This document shows, one piece after another, positions 24,216 to 33,556 of a stretch of DNA of 41,819 nucleotides. Under the pieces are notes generated by a model. That model saw nothing but the letters and a program-made list of their open reading frames with translations. It made no database searches and had not been told where the DNA came from. The DNA is from Hyphomicrobiaceae bacterium. GTDB lineage: Bacteria; Pseudomonadota; Alphaproteobacteria; Rhizobiales; Hyphomicrobiaceae. The DNA lies in NCBI GenBank assembly GCA_025351355.1, contig JANXWC010000073.1:1-41819 (forward strand). Direction: 5' to 3'. The translations under genes were made by a program, and so were the position numbers. Every line of letters begins with the position of its first letter. Position 1 is the stretch's first letter.

Positions 24216-25325
24216 TCAGATCGGCGGATGTTCCTGTACGCTTTCGTATTGCGCAAAACCTTTGCCGACACCGTACTCGATGATGCCGTAGCCTATGTCG
24301 TCACCATCGCGCACCTCGATGACCTGATCGGCCAGCGTGCGCACGCGCCGCCGCGTCGCCGCTTCGGTCAAATCCCAGAGGTCGTGGGCGGCGAACAATT
24401 TGCCCTTGTCGTCGCCATGGAACCAGCCGTCGAGGCCGCCATAGAGGCCACCCTTCAGGTAGTACTTCGCTGGCAGCACGCGGATCGAAATCGGTCGCGT
24501 GGTGCCATCCGCGAAACTCAGCTGAAACGTCGCCGCCTTCATTGATTGCCCCAGGGGATCGTCAAACCACTCGCACGCGTGCGTGACATCGACCAGCTGC
24601 GAGCGCAACGAGGCGCGACCGCCGATCGCGAAGACTTCCTCGCCGGAGAGATAGATCTTTTCGCCCGGCGCGCGCTCTTTGAAAAACACGTGCAGTCCGC
24701 GATTTTTGAACTGCGCCGTGGTCCAGCAGTAGAAGAACGGCGGGTAGAACGTCAGCGGCGGGCTCGTTTCGTCGGTTCGCATCTCGGCACGGACGCCCCA
24801 GGAGTGATCGCGTTGGCCGAGCCAATTGTCGACGACCATGCGCCGGCCGGCGAATTCGATCCACCCGGTGTAGCGGCCGAGTTGCTGGCCGCGCGCCATG
24901 TTCTCAGTCACCCGGCCGTCGCGCCGCCGCAGATGCGCCTTCTCCTCATGCGCGTTCATCGTTGCGTGAAATTCGATCTCGAAGCGGATACCGGAAGCGT
25001 TCTCCCCCAACACCAACCGGTGCCGCCGCAACCCCTCGATCACCACGATCGACAGCGGACCCACTGATGTCGTTAGCGGATCCGGGCGCAAGCGGCGCGA
25101 CGCGCGGAAATTCCATTGGCGGCCTGCAATCGCCACGCCGGCAAAGGCATCCATGACATTGCGATTGGGGTGATAGCCAAGACCGATGTCGAAAATCACC
25201 TCCCCACCGGGCATCGGATGTCCGGTGTACCAGAGCCGCTCCATCCAGGCGGGATCGCTGTTGTCTAACTGATCGAACGTGGTCGGCAACTGGTGTCCGA
25301 TGAGATCGTCTTGGGGTGTCAGCAT
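24216..25325 (-). CDS. Calycin/AttH-CrtC-like protein of unknown function (DUF7064-type)
   Basis: This 369-residue protein has a RDHSWGVR motif at about 172-179 and many aromatic beta-strand segments (FDIGLGYHPNR, TFYPPFFYCW, YLKGGLYGGLDGWFHGDD). This layout is found in the two-lipocalin-domain proteins related to AttH and hydroxyneurosporene synthase CrtC. Such proteins bind hydrophobic, often terpenoid-like molecules, and some catalyse hydration or cyclisation. It has no signal peptide. It stands alone on the minus strand, sharing its upstream region and the TAGTGTA motif at 25372 with a divergent operon. An enzyme or carrier for a hydrophobic intermediate is possible; I cannot assign a reaction. 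Confidence 0.7.
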   Translation of the reverse strand: MLTPQDDLIGHQLPTTFDQLDNSDPAWMERLWYTGHPMPGGEVIFDIGLGYHPNRNVMDAFAGVAIAGRQWNFRASRRLRPDPLTTSVGPLSIVVIEGLRRHRLVLGENASGIRFEIEFHATMNAHEEKAHLRRRDGRVTENMARGQQLGRYTGWIEFAGRRMVVDNWLGQRDHSWGVRAEMRTDETSPPLTFYPPFFYCWTTAQFKNRGLHVFFKERAPGEKIYLSGEEVFAIGGRASLRSQLVDVTHACEWFDDPLGQSMKAATFQLSFADGTTRPISIRVLPAKYYLKGGLYGGLDGWFHGDDKGKLFAAHDLWDLTEAATRRRVRTLADQVIEVRDGDDIGYGIIEYGVGKGFAQYESVQEHPPI

Positions 25326-25371
25326 AATTGGTCCGACCTTTCACGGATTTGCGCGCATGCATGTCGTTCGG

Positions 25372-25384
25372 TAGTGTACTATAG
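25372..25384 (+). promoter_or_regulatory. Operator-like motif in the divergent promoter region
   Basis: TAGTGTACTATAG lies between the minus-strand calycin-like gene (start 25325) and the plus-strand crotonase gene (start 25452). TAGT and ACTA form an inverted repeat around GT. The core TAGTGTA is shared with the regions upstream of the MarR gene and of the operon at 19799, which points to shared control. Confidence 0.42.
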
Positions 25385-25451
25385 TTCGCCGTGCAGTCTA
25401 CACTTGTAACTGGTGGATCCAGCGTCCCCGCCAACCGAAAGACAACCGTCC

Positions 25452-26243
25452 ATGAGCACAGCACCCGCCATTCGTCACGACGTGCAGGACGGGCTGGCCA
25501 TTGTCACCCTGGCCCAGCCTGCTCGCGGCAACCCGTTCGACGAAGACTTCACGCGCGACTTCAAGCGGGTGTTCGGCGAACTCTGGGACCACAAGCATCT
25601 TCGCGCAGTGTTATTGCGCGCGGAGGGTGCCAACTTCAGCGTCGGCGGCGACATCAAGAAGTTTTATCCAGAGAAAGACGATCTTGGTCCGCTGGTGCGC
25701 CGTTGGACGGCCGATCTGCACATGGGATTGCAGCGCGCCTGGAAACTGCCGGTGCCGATCGTGACGGCGGTGCAGGGTTTCGCCATGGGCGGCGGCGCGG
25801 CACTGCTCGCCGGCTGTGACATCGTCGTCGCTGGTCAATCGACCCGTATTGGCTCGGCTTTCGCGCAACTGGGTTTCAGCTGCGACTCTGGCTCGACGGT
25901 GACGTTGACCGCGCGCATGGGACCGGCGCGCGCGCGTCGCTTCGTTCTGCTGGCGGAAGTACTGGGCGCGGAAGATGCACAGCAGGCCGGTCTCGTCGAC
26001 AAGGTCGTCGCCGACGACAAGCTACAAGACGAAGCGCTGGCGATTGCCACCCAGTTTGCGCAGGGTCCGACGCTGGCTTACGGTGAAATCAAAAGGTTGT
26101 TCGCACGCGCGGGCGCAGCACACATGGAATCGCAACTCGAAGACGAGGCACTCACGCTGGCGCGCATCGCGGCGACTGCTGACGCGCAAGAAGGCGTTAC
26201 CGCCATGGCCGAACGGCGCAAACCAGTGTTTCGCGGTCGCTGA
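25452..26243 (+). CDS. Enoyl-CoA hydratase/isomerase (PaaG-like crotonase)
   Basis: This 263-residue crotonase has the oxyanion segment FSVGGDIKKF (62-71) and GFAMGGGAALLAGCD, which lacks the first hydratase Glu. AQLGFSCDSGSTVTLTARMG carries Asp145, the acid used by isomerases such as PaaG and enoyl-CoA delta isomerases. A double-bond shift is thus more likely than hydration. The ATG at 25452 fits family length; the upstream extension starts in the promoter region. It heads an operon with a GMC oxidoreductase and a fused acyl-CoA dehydrogenase. Confidence 0.85.
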   Translation: MSTAPAIRHDVQDGLAIVTLAQPARGNPFDEDFTRDFKRVFGELWDHKHLRAVLLRAEGANFSVGGDIKKFYPEKDDLGPLVRRWTADLHMGLQRAWKLPVPIVTAVQGFAMGGGAALLAGCDIVVAGQSTRIGSAFAQLGFSCDSGSTVTLTARMGPARARRFVLLAEVLGAEDAQQAGLVDKVVADDKLQDEALAIATQFAQGPTLAYGEIKRLFARAGAAHMESQLEDEALTLARIAATADAQEGVTAMAERRKPVFRGR

Positions 26244-26285
26244 ACCAACGTCGCATCAACTGCAATAGGGCTTGCGAGAAAACGG

Positions 26286-27962
26286 ATGCGGACGGATTTC
26301 GACTACATCATTATTGGCGCGGGCGCGGCCGGGTGCGTGCTTGCCAACCGACTGTCCGCCGATCCCGCTGTACGCGTTGCCCTGGTCGAAGCCGGGCCTT
26401 CCGACCAGCAATTCCCGCTTAACCTTAAGACCACGCTGCCGGTCGGCAACATCTTTCTGCTGCCGCATGCGCGGACCAACTGGCAACACGTTTTTAGCGG
26501 CGGACCAGGAGTCAATGGCCGGGACATCCCCTGTCCACGCGGCAAACTGGTCGGCGGCTGCACGTCCGTCAACGGCACCGTCTACATCCGCGGACATCGC
26601 AGCGACTACGACGGCTGGGCGGCACTCGGCAACAACGGGTGGAGTTTCGACGACGTGCTTCCGGCCTACAAACGGCAGGAGAATTACGCCAGCATCGACG
26701 ACATGCAGGCGCGCTCAGACTGGCATGGCACTGGCGGCGAACTCGATGTGCAACGGCCCGCCGAAAGCAATCCGCTGGCGCACGCTTTTGTCGCCGCCGC
26801 CGCCGAGGCCGGGCACGACCGCAACGAAGATTTTAATGGGGCGAAGCAGGACGGATTCGGCATCTTCGATCTGAACCAGCGCCACGGCGTCCGCCACAGC
26901 AGTTCGCGCGCCTTCCTGCACTCCATCGCGTCGCGTGGAAATCTGGAAATAGTCACCGATGCCCTGGTCGAACGCATCACGCTGCGCGGTAAGCGGGCGA
27001 CTGGCATCGTGATCCGGCACAACGGTCAGACATCGGAGCTCACCGCCACGACGGAAGTCTTACTGAGCGCAGGCACGATCAATTCGCCGCAGCTGCTTTT
27101 GCTGTCTGGTATTGGCCCTGCAGCAGCGCTGAAGCGTCACGATATCGCCGTCGTCCATGACCTTCCTGGCGTCGGCGCCAATCTGCAGGACCATCCGACG
27201 GTATCGGTTGCGATGACCAATCCCGACGCTCTGTCCTACGCCATGACCTGGCGCACGGCGCCGCGCGTCGCGATGGCGCCGTTGCGCTATGCGCTGTCGC
27301 GCACGGGCATGTTGGCGTCCAATGCGGCCGAAGCCGGTGGTTTTCTGCGCAGCCGCGCGGACCTCGAGCGGCCGGATCTGCAGATGACGTTCATGGTCGG
27401 CATGAAGGACAACCCACGCACATTGCCGCGCCGGCACGGTTTCGTCATCCACGTCGCCGTGCTGCGCCCTGCGTCGCGCGGGCATCTGGAATTAAGATCC
27501 GCCGATCCCGCTCAGCGTCCGGCGATGTTTCCTCGATTTCTCGAGGATCGTGCCGACGTCGAGGCACTCATCTACGGCCTGCGCGAAGCGCGCCGCATCA
27601 TCGCCATGCCCACTCTGTCAAAACATGGCGGCGAAGAAATCAGTCCGGGCTTAAAGGTGCAAACGGACGCTGAACTCGAAACCTTTATTCGCGCCAATGT
27701 CGCCACCACTTATCATCCCGTCGGCACCTGCAAGATGGGCCCGGCACACGATGCCATGGCGGTGGTGGATGACCGCTTGCGCGTGCATGGCATCGACGGC
27801 CTGCGCGTTGCCGATGCCTCAATCATGCCCAATATTATCGGCGGAAACACCAGCGCGCCCGCCATGATGATTGGCGAGCGTGCCGCAGCCTTCATCAGGC
27901 ACGATCATCTCGGCTCGAATAATCCCGCAGCACCGTTGGCGCCGCAAGAGTCTCACGCATGA
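26286..27962 (+). CDS. GMC-family FAD-dependent alcohol oxidoreductase
   Basis: This 558-residue protein has the dinucleotide-binding GAGAAG at 11-16, the GMC signature GGCTSVNGTVYIRGHRSDYD near 90-109 and SAGTINSPQLLLLSGIGP near 261-278. The catalytic His477 is in TTYHPVGTCKMG and the partner Asn521 in IIGGNTSAPAMMIGE. It resembles choline-dehydrogenase-like and polyol/terpene alcohol dehydrogenases and would oxidise a hydroxyl group to an aldehyde or ketone. It has no signal peptide. Its stop overlaps the next gene start (ATGA), so it works with the fused dehydrogenase. It may act on the alcohol made by the P450; that is inference. Confidence 0.9.
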   Translation: MRTDFDYIIIGAGAAGCVLANRLSADPAVRVALVEAGPSDQQFPLNLKTTLPVGNIFLLPHARTNWQHVFSGGPGVNGRDIPCPRGKLVGGCTSVNGTVYIRGHRSDYDGWAALGNNGWSFDDVLPAYKRQENYASIDDMQARSDWHGTGGELDVQRPAESNPLAHAFVAAAAEAGHDRNEDFNGAKQDGFGIFDLNQRHGVRHSSSRAFLHSIASRGNLEIVTDALVERITLRGKRATGIVIRHNGQTSELTATTEVLLSAGTINSPQLLLLSGIGPAAALKRHDIAVVHDLPGVGANLQDHPTVSVAMTNPDALSYAMTWRTAPRVAMAPLRYALSRTGMLASNAAEAGGFLRSRADLERPDLQMTFMVGMKDNPRTLPRRHGFVIHVAVLRPASRGHLELRSADPAQRPAMFPRFLEDRADVEALIYGLREARRIIAMPTLSKHGGEEISPGLKVQTDAELETFIRANVATTYHPVGTCKMGPAHDAMAVVDDRLRVHGIDGLRVADASIMPNIIGGNTSAPAMMIGERAAAFIRHDHLGSNNPAAPLAPQESHA

Positions 27963-30193
27963 CGAATGTCAACACCGCCGCTCTGCCCGGTGCCGAAGAA
28001 CGCGACATGCTGCGACGCTCGCTTCGCGACCTCTTGGCGAAGTCCTGGCCCTCGGCGCAGGCGGTCGAACGCGCGCAGAATCCGCAAGCAACTGCCGCGC
28101 TCTGGTCTGAACTCGTCACGCAGGGAATCGCGACGTTGGGCTCGCATCCGAGTGAGGGCGGTCTAAGCGAAATCATCGTTGTGATGGAAGAACTCGGCCG
28201 TGCCGCCTGTCCAGCACCGTTCGAGGCTGCGGCGTTGGCCAATCTGGCATTCACCAATGCCGCTGAAAACAGCGTCTTTGCGAGTCTTCTCGGAGGGCTG
28301 CACGCCGGTACGGCGCGCGTGTGCGTCGACCTGGGCGACGGATCGTGCCGGACGCCGCCGTCTCTGACGGCCCGCGGCAAGCATGTCGATGGCACGCTGC
28401 GCTACGTCGACAGCGCGCTGTGCGCGACGCATCTCCTCGCTCGCCAGCCGAACGGTATTGCCATCGTCGATCTTACCTCGCCCACAGCACTTCTCACACC
28501 AACCCGCGCGCTCGGTGGCGATGCACTGAGCGAGATCAGATTGCACAAAGCTCCAGCCGAGTTCATCCCTCTTGAGCCATTGCTGATGGCCGATCTCCGG
28601 CATGCGGCACGGTTGATGCGCATTGCGCGCGCACACGGCGCACCCCGCCGAGCCTTTGAAATGGCCGTGGATTACGCCAAAGAACGCAGGCAATTTGGCC
28701 AGCCGATAGGGCGTTTCCAAGCGATCCAGCACAAACTCGCCAACGCCTACATCGCCCTCGAAAGCGTCCGCCTGACGCTCCACCACGCGGCAGCGAGCTT
28801 TGATGCGCGTGCCAACGACTGGCGCTATTTTTCTTCGGCTGCGGCCGCATTTGCCGGCACCGCGTTGCGACAGGTGTCACTCGAAACGCAACACGCCTTT
28901 GGCGCGATTGGCTACGCCGACGACCACGAAGCGCCCCGCCATTTTAAGCGCGTGCATCTCGATTGCATCGCTTTCGGCGGCGCTGCTGCGGCACGGGCCG
29001 AGCTTGCAGCCCATATGCTGGATTGCGACCAGACATTACCTGAATACGATCTTGGCGATGCAGGCAATGCCTTCCGGCGCGAGGTGCGTGACTGGCTGCA
29101 AGAAAACTGGAGCGGCAGACGCAAAGCCGCCTTCGATGGGCTGTCATTTTCCAAGCGCGAGTTCGATCCGGCCTTCGCGCGTGATCTCGGCCGCACAGGT
29201 TGGCTCGGCCTCGGGTGGCCCCGCGCGTTCGGTGGCCAGGCCCGTACGCCCCTCGAACAACTCGCCTTCATCGAAGTCATGGAGCGCGCTGAGGCGCCAC
29301 GCATCGGCGCCGGCGTGCAAGCCAATGCCTTGATGATGTTCGGCAGCGACGTGCAGAAAGCTCGATATCTGCCCGAGATTCTGAGTGGCGAGGCCATGCA
29401 CGGCATGGGCTATAGCGAGCCCGATGCGGGCTCTGATTTAGCAGCGCTGCGCACCACCGCCGTGCGCGAGGGTGACACCTGGGTGATCAACGGCCAAAAG
29501 ATCTGGACAACGACCTACTGGGGAAAATACATGTTCCTTGCGGCACGCACCGATCGCTGCGCAACGCCGCCGCACAAAGGAATCAGTATGTTCATCGTGC
29601 CGATGGACACACCCGGCATCACCGTCCATCCGTCCAAAACCATGTATGACGGCAGCTTCGCCAATATCTTTTATGACGACGTGCGCCTCCCTCTCGACGC
29701 GCTGCTTGGTCCGCTCGACGGTGGGTGGAAAGTGTTGACCGATGCGTTGGCCAACGAGCGCGGCGTCGTCGGCGGCGGCATCGCGCTGAAGGTTGCGCAC
29801 GCGTTCAATCTGCTCTGCGCCGACATTCGCGATGCCGCTGGTTTGCACAACGACGCGTTGGTGCGTGATCGCGTCGGCACACTTGCAGCTGACATCGAAG
29901 TCGGTCGACAACTGATGATCCACTGCGCCGAATTGGCGACGAACGGAACCACGCCGCCTGAGATGGGCGCAATAAGCAAGGTGTTTTCAGGTGAGTTGAT
30001 GGAGCGCTTTGGCGAGGCAGCACTCGACATTTTCGGGCTGGACGCCGCGCTCTCGCAGGGCACGCCGGGCGCCATGCGCAATGGGCGTTACGAACAGAAC
30101 CTGCGTCATTCCCTGATGTGGGTGATCAGCATCGGCACCAACGAAATACAACGCAGCCTGATCGCCCAACGCGGTCTGGGACTGCCGCGTTAG
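27959..30193 (+). CDS. Two-domain acyl-CoA dehydrogenase (FadE34-like fusion)
   Basis: This 744-residue protein holds two acyl-CoA dehydrogenase folds. Residues 1 to about 360 lack the TEPxxGSD motif and the helix-G Glu, but keep the FAD-side FGQPIGRFQAIQHKLA. Residues 366-744 have GYSEPDAGSD (484-493) and a probable catalytic Glu600 in ANERGVV, while the C-terminal EGT position reads SIGT. A fused alpha-beta layout is known from FadE34 of mycobacteria, which acts on sterol side chains and bile-acid-like substrates; related enzymes are alpha2beta2 heterotetramers. A bulky polycyclic or branched acyl-CoA is therefore a plausible substrate. It ends the operon begun at 25452. Confidence 0.88.
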   Translation: MTNVNTAALPGAEERDMLRRSLRDLLAKSWPSAQAVERAQNPQATAALWSELVTQGIATLGSHPSEGGLSEIIVVMEELGRAACPAPFEAAALANLAFTNAAENSVFASLLGGLHAGTARVCVDLGDGSCRTPPSLTARGKHVDGTLRYVDSALCATHLLARQPNGIAIVDLTSPTALLTPTRALGGDALSEIRLHKAPAEFIPLEPLLMADLRHAARLMRIARAHGAPRRAFEMAVDYAKERRQFGQPIGRFQAIQHKLANAYIALESVRLTLHHAAASFDARANDWRYFSSAAAAFAGTALRQVSLETQHAFGAIGYADDHEAPRHFKRVHLDCIAFGGAAAARAELAAHMLDCDQTLPEYDLGDAGNAFRREVRDWLQENWSGRRKAAFDGLSFSKREFDPAFARDLGRTGWLGLGWPRAFGGQARTPLEQLAFIEVMERAEAPRIGAGVQANALMMFGSDVQKARYLPEILSGEAMHGMGYSEPDAGSDLAALRTTAVREGDTWVINGQKIWTTTYWGKYMFLAARTDRCATPPHKGISMFIVPMDTPGITVHPSKTMYDGSFANIFYDDVRLPLDALLGPLDGGWKVLTDALANERGVVGGGIALKVAHAFNLLCADIRDAAGLHNDALVRDRVGTLAADIEVGRQLMIHCAELATNGTTPPEMGAISKVFSGELMERFGEAALDIFGLDAALSQGTPGAMRNGRYEQNLRHSLMWVISIGTNEIQRSLIAQRGLGLPR

Positions 30194-30219
30194 GTCGAAG
30201 TCGGGTGATCGACCCAAAA

Positions 30220-31029
30220 TCAGTTGCCCGTGAACTTCGGTTTGCGCTTTTCCTTGAACGCCGTGGTGGCTTCCTTGTGATCGGCGGTCTCGAACGTGAC
30301 TTGCTCCAGCGCCATCGACGCTTCCAGCATCAGGTTTACACGGCCCTTTAAAATTTGATTTATCGATAACTTTGTCCAACGGATCGCCCACGAGGGCCCC
30401 TGTGCGAGTTCGTCCGCAATTTTTCGCGCCATCGGCAGCACCTCTGCCTTCGCCACGCAGTGATTGACCAGGCCGATGCGCTCTGCTTCCGCGCCCTTCA
30501 TCAAAGTTCCGCGCATCAGAAATTCTTTGGCTTTCGAGATGCCGACCAGTAGTGGCCAGATCACGGTCCCGCCATCGCCCGCCACCAGACCGACTTTGTT
30601 GACGTGGGTATCGCCGATGCGCGCGTCTGCCGACATGACAGTGATGTCACAGAGCAGCGCAATCGTGCAGGACAATCCAATGACGTCGCCGTTTATCGCG
30701 CACACGATGGGCTTGTCGAGTTCCAGCATACGGTTGACGATACGGCGGCTGATCATGGGATCATGGACTTCGCCATCCTCCAGGACGTCGCCGCCGGGTT
30801 TCTCGCTCATCGCCTTGACGTCGCCGCCGACGCTGAAGTAGTCGCCAGCGCCCGTCAGCAGCACCACGTTGACCGACATGTCGTCGGCAAGGTCGTCCCA
30901 GATCGATCGCAGTTCGCGGATCATGCGTTGGTTGATCGCATTGCGTGCCTGCGGACGGTTCAGCGTTACGGTTGCAACCTTCTCGGCGACTTCGATCTTT
31001 AAGTCGTGGTACTTGGCGTAGGGGGACAT
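30220..31029 (-). CDS. Enoyl-CoA hydratase/isomerase (crotonase fold)
   Basis: This 269-residue crotonase has YFSVGGDVKAM for the oxyanion hole (64-74) and NGDVIGLSCTIALLCD without the first hydratase Glu. HVNKVGLVAGDGGTVIWPLLVG has Asp152 at the second acid site. The group includes isomerase-like and uncharacterised crotonases. The ATG at 31029 follows a GGAG at 7-nt spacing; the open frame upstream overlaps the dehydrogenase gene and is not used. It lies 35 nt downstream of that gene, so the two form a small minus-strand operon. Confidence 0.85.
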   Translation of the reverse strand: MSPYAKYHDLKIEVAEKVATVTLNRPQARNAINQRMIRELRSIWDDLADDMSVNVVLLTGAGDYFSVGGDVKAMSEKPGGDVLEDGEVHDPMISRRIVNRMLELDKPIVCAINGDVIGLSCTIALLCDITVMSADARIGDTHVNKVGLVAGDGGTVIWPLLVGISKAKEFLMRGTLMKGAEAERIGLVNHCVAKAEVLPMARKIADELAQGPSWAIRWTKLSINQILKGRVNLMLEASMALEQVTFETADHKEATTAFKEKRKPKFTGN

Positions 31030-31064
31030 GCAGAAACTCCAATGAATGGCTATGTTTTTAGATG

Positions 31065-32222
31065 TCAAACTCCGGTGAAGGCACCCGACAAAAGATGTCG
31101 CGCGATCACCACCCGTTGGATCTGGTTCGTACCCTCGAAGATCTGCGCGAGCTTGGCGTCGCGCATCATGCGCTCGACCGGATAGTCTTTGGTGTAACCG
31201 TAGCCGCCGAAAACCTGCACGGCATCCGTCGTCACCTTCATGGCCATGTCGCTTGCGAAGCATTTCGCCATGCTGGCCAACACAGGCAGGCGGTCGAAGT
31301 CGCCTTCGTCGCCGCAGCGAGCACATTCATAGACCAGTGTCCGGGCCGCCGCGATCTGCATCGCCATATCGGCGAGCATAAATTGGATCCCCTGGAACTC
31401 GGCGATGCTGCGGTTGAACTGCTGGCGTTCCTTGGCGTAGGCGAGTGATGCCTCGAGCGCACCCTGCGCAAGTCCCACCGATTGCGCGCCAATGGTGGGA
31501 CGATTGAGGTCGAGCGCGCGCATCGACGAGCGGAACCCACGCCCGTCTTCGCCCACGAGATTCTCGATGGGCACCCGCACATTATCCAAGAAAATCGGCG
31601 TATTCGGAGCTCCGCGCCAGCCCATCTTCCGTTCATGACGCCCGAACGTGATGCCTTTCATTTTCTTCGGTTCGAGAATGAATGCACTGATCCCGTCGGC
31701 GCCCCGCTCGCCGTGCGTGCGCGCGAACAGCACGATGTAGTCGGCGACACAGCCGTAACTGCACCATTGCTTGCGCCCGTTGATGACATAGGAATCGCCA
31801 TCGCGCACAGCGCGCGTGGTCATCGCACTGACGTCAGATCCCGCTTGCGGCTCGGATAACGCGATGGCGGTTACAGTACCCGTCTTCGCCAAAACCGGCA
31901 GGAACCTTTGACGCTGCTCTTCCGAGCCGAAGTGCAGCAAAGGCATGATGAACATGGTGTTGAGGCCGGCAATCGATCCGCAAGCTGGCGAGAACCGCGA
32001 GATCTCCTCGCGCGCAATGCACACCATCGTCAGATTGCCGTTGGGACCCCCGTACTTTTCCGGCACCCACAATTGCATCAGGCCCATTTCGCCGAATAAT
32101 TTGACGATTTCTATAGGGAACCGGTCGTTTTCGTCGATTTCCGCAGCGATTGGCGCGACGTGTTTTTCGGCCATTCGCCGAACGCTTTCGCGGAAGGCGA
32201 TCTGTTCTTCAGTAAAATGCAT
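31065..32222 (-). CDS. Acyl-CoA dehydrogenase (canonical short/medium-chain type)
   Basis: This 385-residue enzyme is a textbook family member. It has [10 protein letters not shown] (121-130), [30 protein letters not shown] and [20 protein letters not shown], with the catalytic Glu363 in [10 protein letters not shown]. It would form an alpha-beta double bond with FAD and pass electrons to an electron-transfer flavoprotein, which is not encoded in the window. It is the only one of the five dehydrogenases here with the standard EGT glutamate. It is divergent from the CoA-transferase operon and shares the intergenic inverted repeat at 32286-32301. Confidence 0.92.
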   Translation of the reverse strand: MHFTEEQIAFRESVRRMAEKHVAPIAAEIDENDRFPIEIVKLFGEMGLMQLWVPEKYGGPNGNLTMVCIAREEISRFSPACGSIAGLNTMFIMPLLHFGSEEQRQRFLPVLAKTGTVTAIALSEPQAGSDVSAMTTRAVRDGDSYVINGRKQWCSYGCVADYIVLFARTHGERGADGISAFILEPKKMKGITFGRHERKMGWRGAPNTPIFLDNVRVPIENLVGEDGRGFRSSMRALDLNRPTIGAQSVGLAQGALEASLAYAKERQQFNRSIAEFQGIQFMLADMAMQIAAARTLVYECARCGDEGDFDRLPVLASMAKCFASDMAMKVTTDAVQVFGGYGYTKDYPVERMMRDAKLAQIFEGTNQIQRVVIARHLLSGAFTGV

Positions 32223-32285
32223 GGGCGGAGCCCCCGTCGCACGGCGCTAACTGTGATGAAGTTCGAAGGGATTGATATTGGTAGA

Positions 32286-32301
32286 ACCATTAGACTATGG
32301 T
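32286..32301. promoter_or_regulatory. Inverted repeat in a divergent promoter region
   Basis: ACCAT (32286-32290) and ATGGT (32297-32301) flank a 6-nt centre. The minus strand of the centre reads TAGTCTA, one base away from TAGTGTA seen upstream of other operons. The site lies between the acyl-CoA dehydrogenase (start 32222) and CoA-transferase (start 32363) genes. Confidence 0.3.
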
Positions 32302-32362
32302 CCTGCTACGGACCCCACGTCAAGCGAACTGGCTTGGCGTCATCAACGGAAGACCATCTTGC

Positions 32363-33556
32363 ATGTCGATGCAGAGCCGCCCGCAAGCTCGTGCCCTGGA
32401 CGGATTTCGCGTCCTCGATTTCTCGATCCTGATCGCGGGTCCCTATTGCGCGCGCATGCTGGCCGACGTAGGCGCCGATGTGATCAAAATTGAGCCGCCC
32501 GAAGGCGACGACATGCGCCTGCGGCAACCGCAACGCGATGGACACAGCACCTATTTTGGACAACTCAATGCCGGCAAACGCAGCATCGCGCTGGATTTAA
32601 AAAGGCCGGAAGCTATTGCATTGATCCACCGTCTCGTCGCCGAAACCGACGTCGTCGTGGAAAATTTCCGACCCGGCGTCATGGAGCGGCTTGGACTTGG
32701 TTACGAGGCGCTGCGCAAGATCAATGCGAGGCTCGTTTATTGCTCGATTTCTGGCTATGGGCAGACGGGACCCGCAGCATCGCGCGCCGCCTACGCGATG
32801 ATCGTGCAGGCTGAAAGTGGCTTCGACACAGCGCTTATGCGCTATGCAGGCGATCGGGACGTTCCGGCCCCGAGCGCGATCTTCATCGCCGATGCACTTG
32901 GCGCAATCTTCGGATATTCGGCCATCCAAACCGCTCTCGTGCAACGCGGCCGGACCAATCTCGGTCAGCACGTCGATGTCGCGCTTCTCGACTGCATGTC
33001 GAACTTGTTGATCTACGAACTGCAGGAGGCACAGTTCCCCGTCGCTGTGCCGCGCTTCAGTTATGGTCCCGTCCGCGCCACAGACGGCACCATTCTGATT
33101 ACGCCTGTGACCGCGCGCAATTTCGACGCTCTGTGCGAGGTGACTGGTCTGCCGGAATTGCGAGAATCGCGGTTCGCAACGATCCCGTCGCGAGGGGCGA
33201 ACTGGGCCGCTATGATGGCCATCGTCGAAACATGGACGATCCAGCGCACTGTGAGGGATTGCGTGCAGTCCTTCGACGCTGAAGGCGTGCCGTGTGCGGC
33301 CTACGGTGATCCTGGCGATCAACTGAAGAATGCACATTTCCTGGCTCGCGGACTTTTCTCGTCCGTAAGCGACGGTGCCGGCGCGTTTCTTGGTGTCAGC
33401 CCCCCATGGCAGATGTCGGCATCGGCCTCGAATATTCACGGCACGGTTCCGGCGATTGGCGAGCACCGTCGGGCCATCCTGGGAGAGATGCTCGGCATCG
33501 CAGATGCCGAACAGGATCGGCTTGCCGATGCCGGCGTATTCGGAAAGGGCCGGGCA
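32363..33556 (+). CDS. Class III (CaiB/BaiF) CoA-transferase
   Basis: This family III CoA-transferase of about 398 residues moves CoA between carboxylic acids. It has the N-terminal LDFSILIAGPYCARMLADVGADVIKIE, the NAGKRSIALDLK segment and ENFRPGVMERLGL. The catalytic Asp is likely Asp177 in FIADALGAIFG, which aligns with the Asp of formyl-CoA transferase. An ATG six bases further in is an alternative start. It begins the long plus-strand operon and overlaps the synthetase gene at the TGA/ATG junction (33556-33559). It may recycle CoA from a pathway product onto the incoming acid, or take part in cleavage of an itaconate-like intermediate; the partner acids are unknown. The stop codon ends at 33559. 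Confidence 0.88.

Noticed and set aside
30193-30214. GGTCGA/TCGACC inverted repeat between convergent genes as a terminator
   Set aside because: The stem is only 6 bp with a 10-nt loop and no T-run follows on either strand.
32789-32830. Apparent loss of the catalytic Asp in the CoA-transferase (AAYAMIVQAESG)
   Set aside because: The family Asp lies further on, in FIADALGAIFG (Asp177), and is present.
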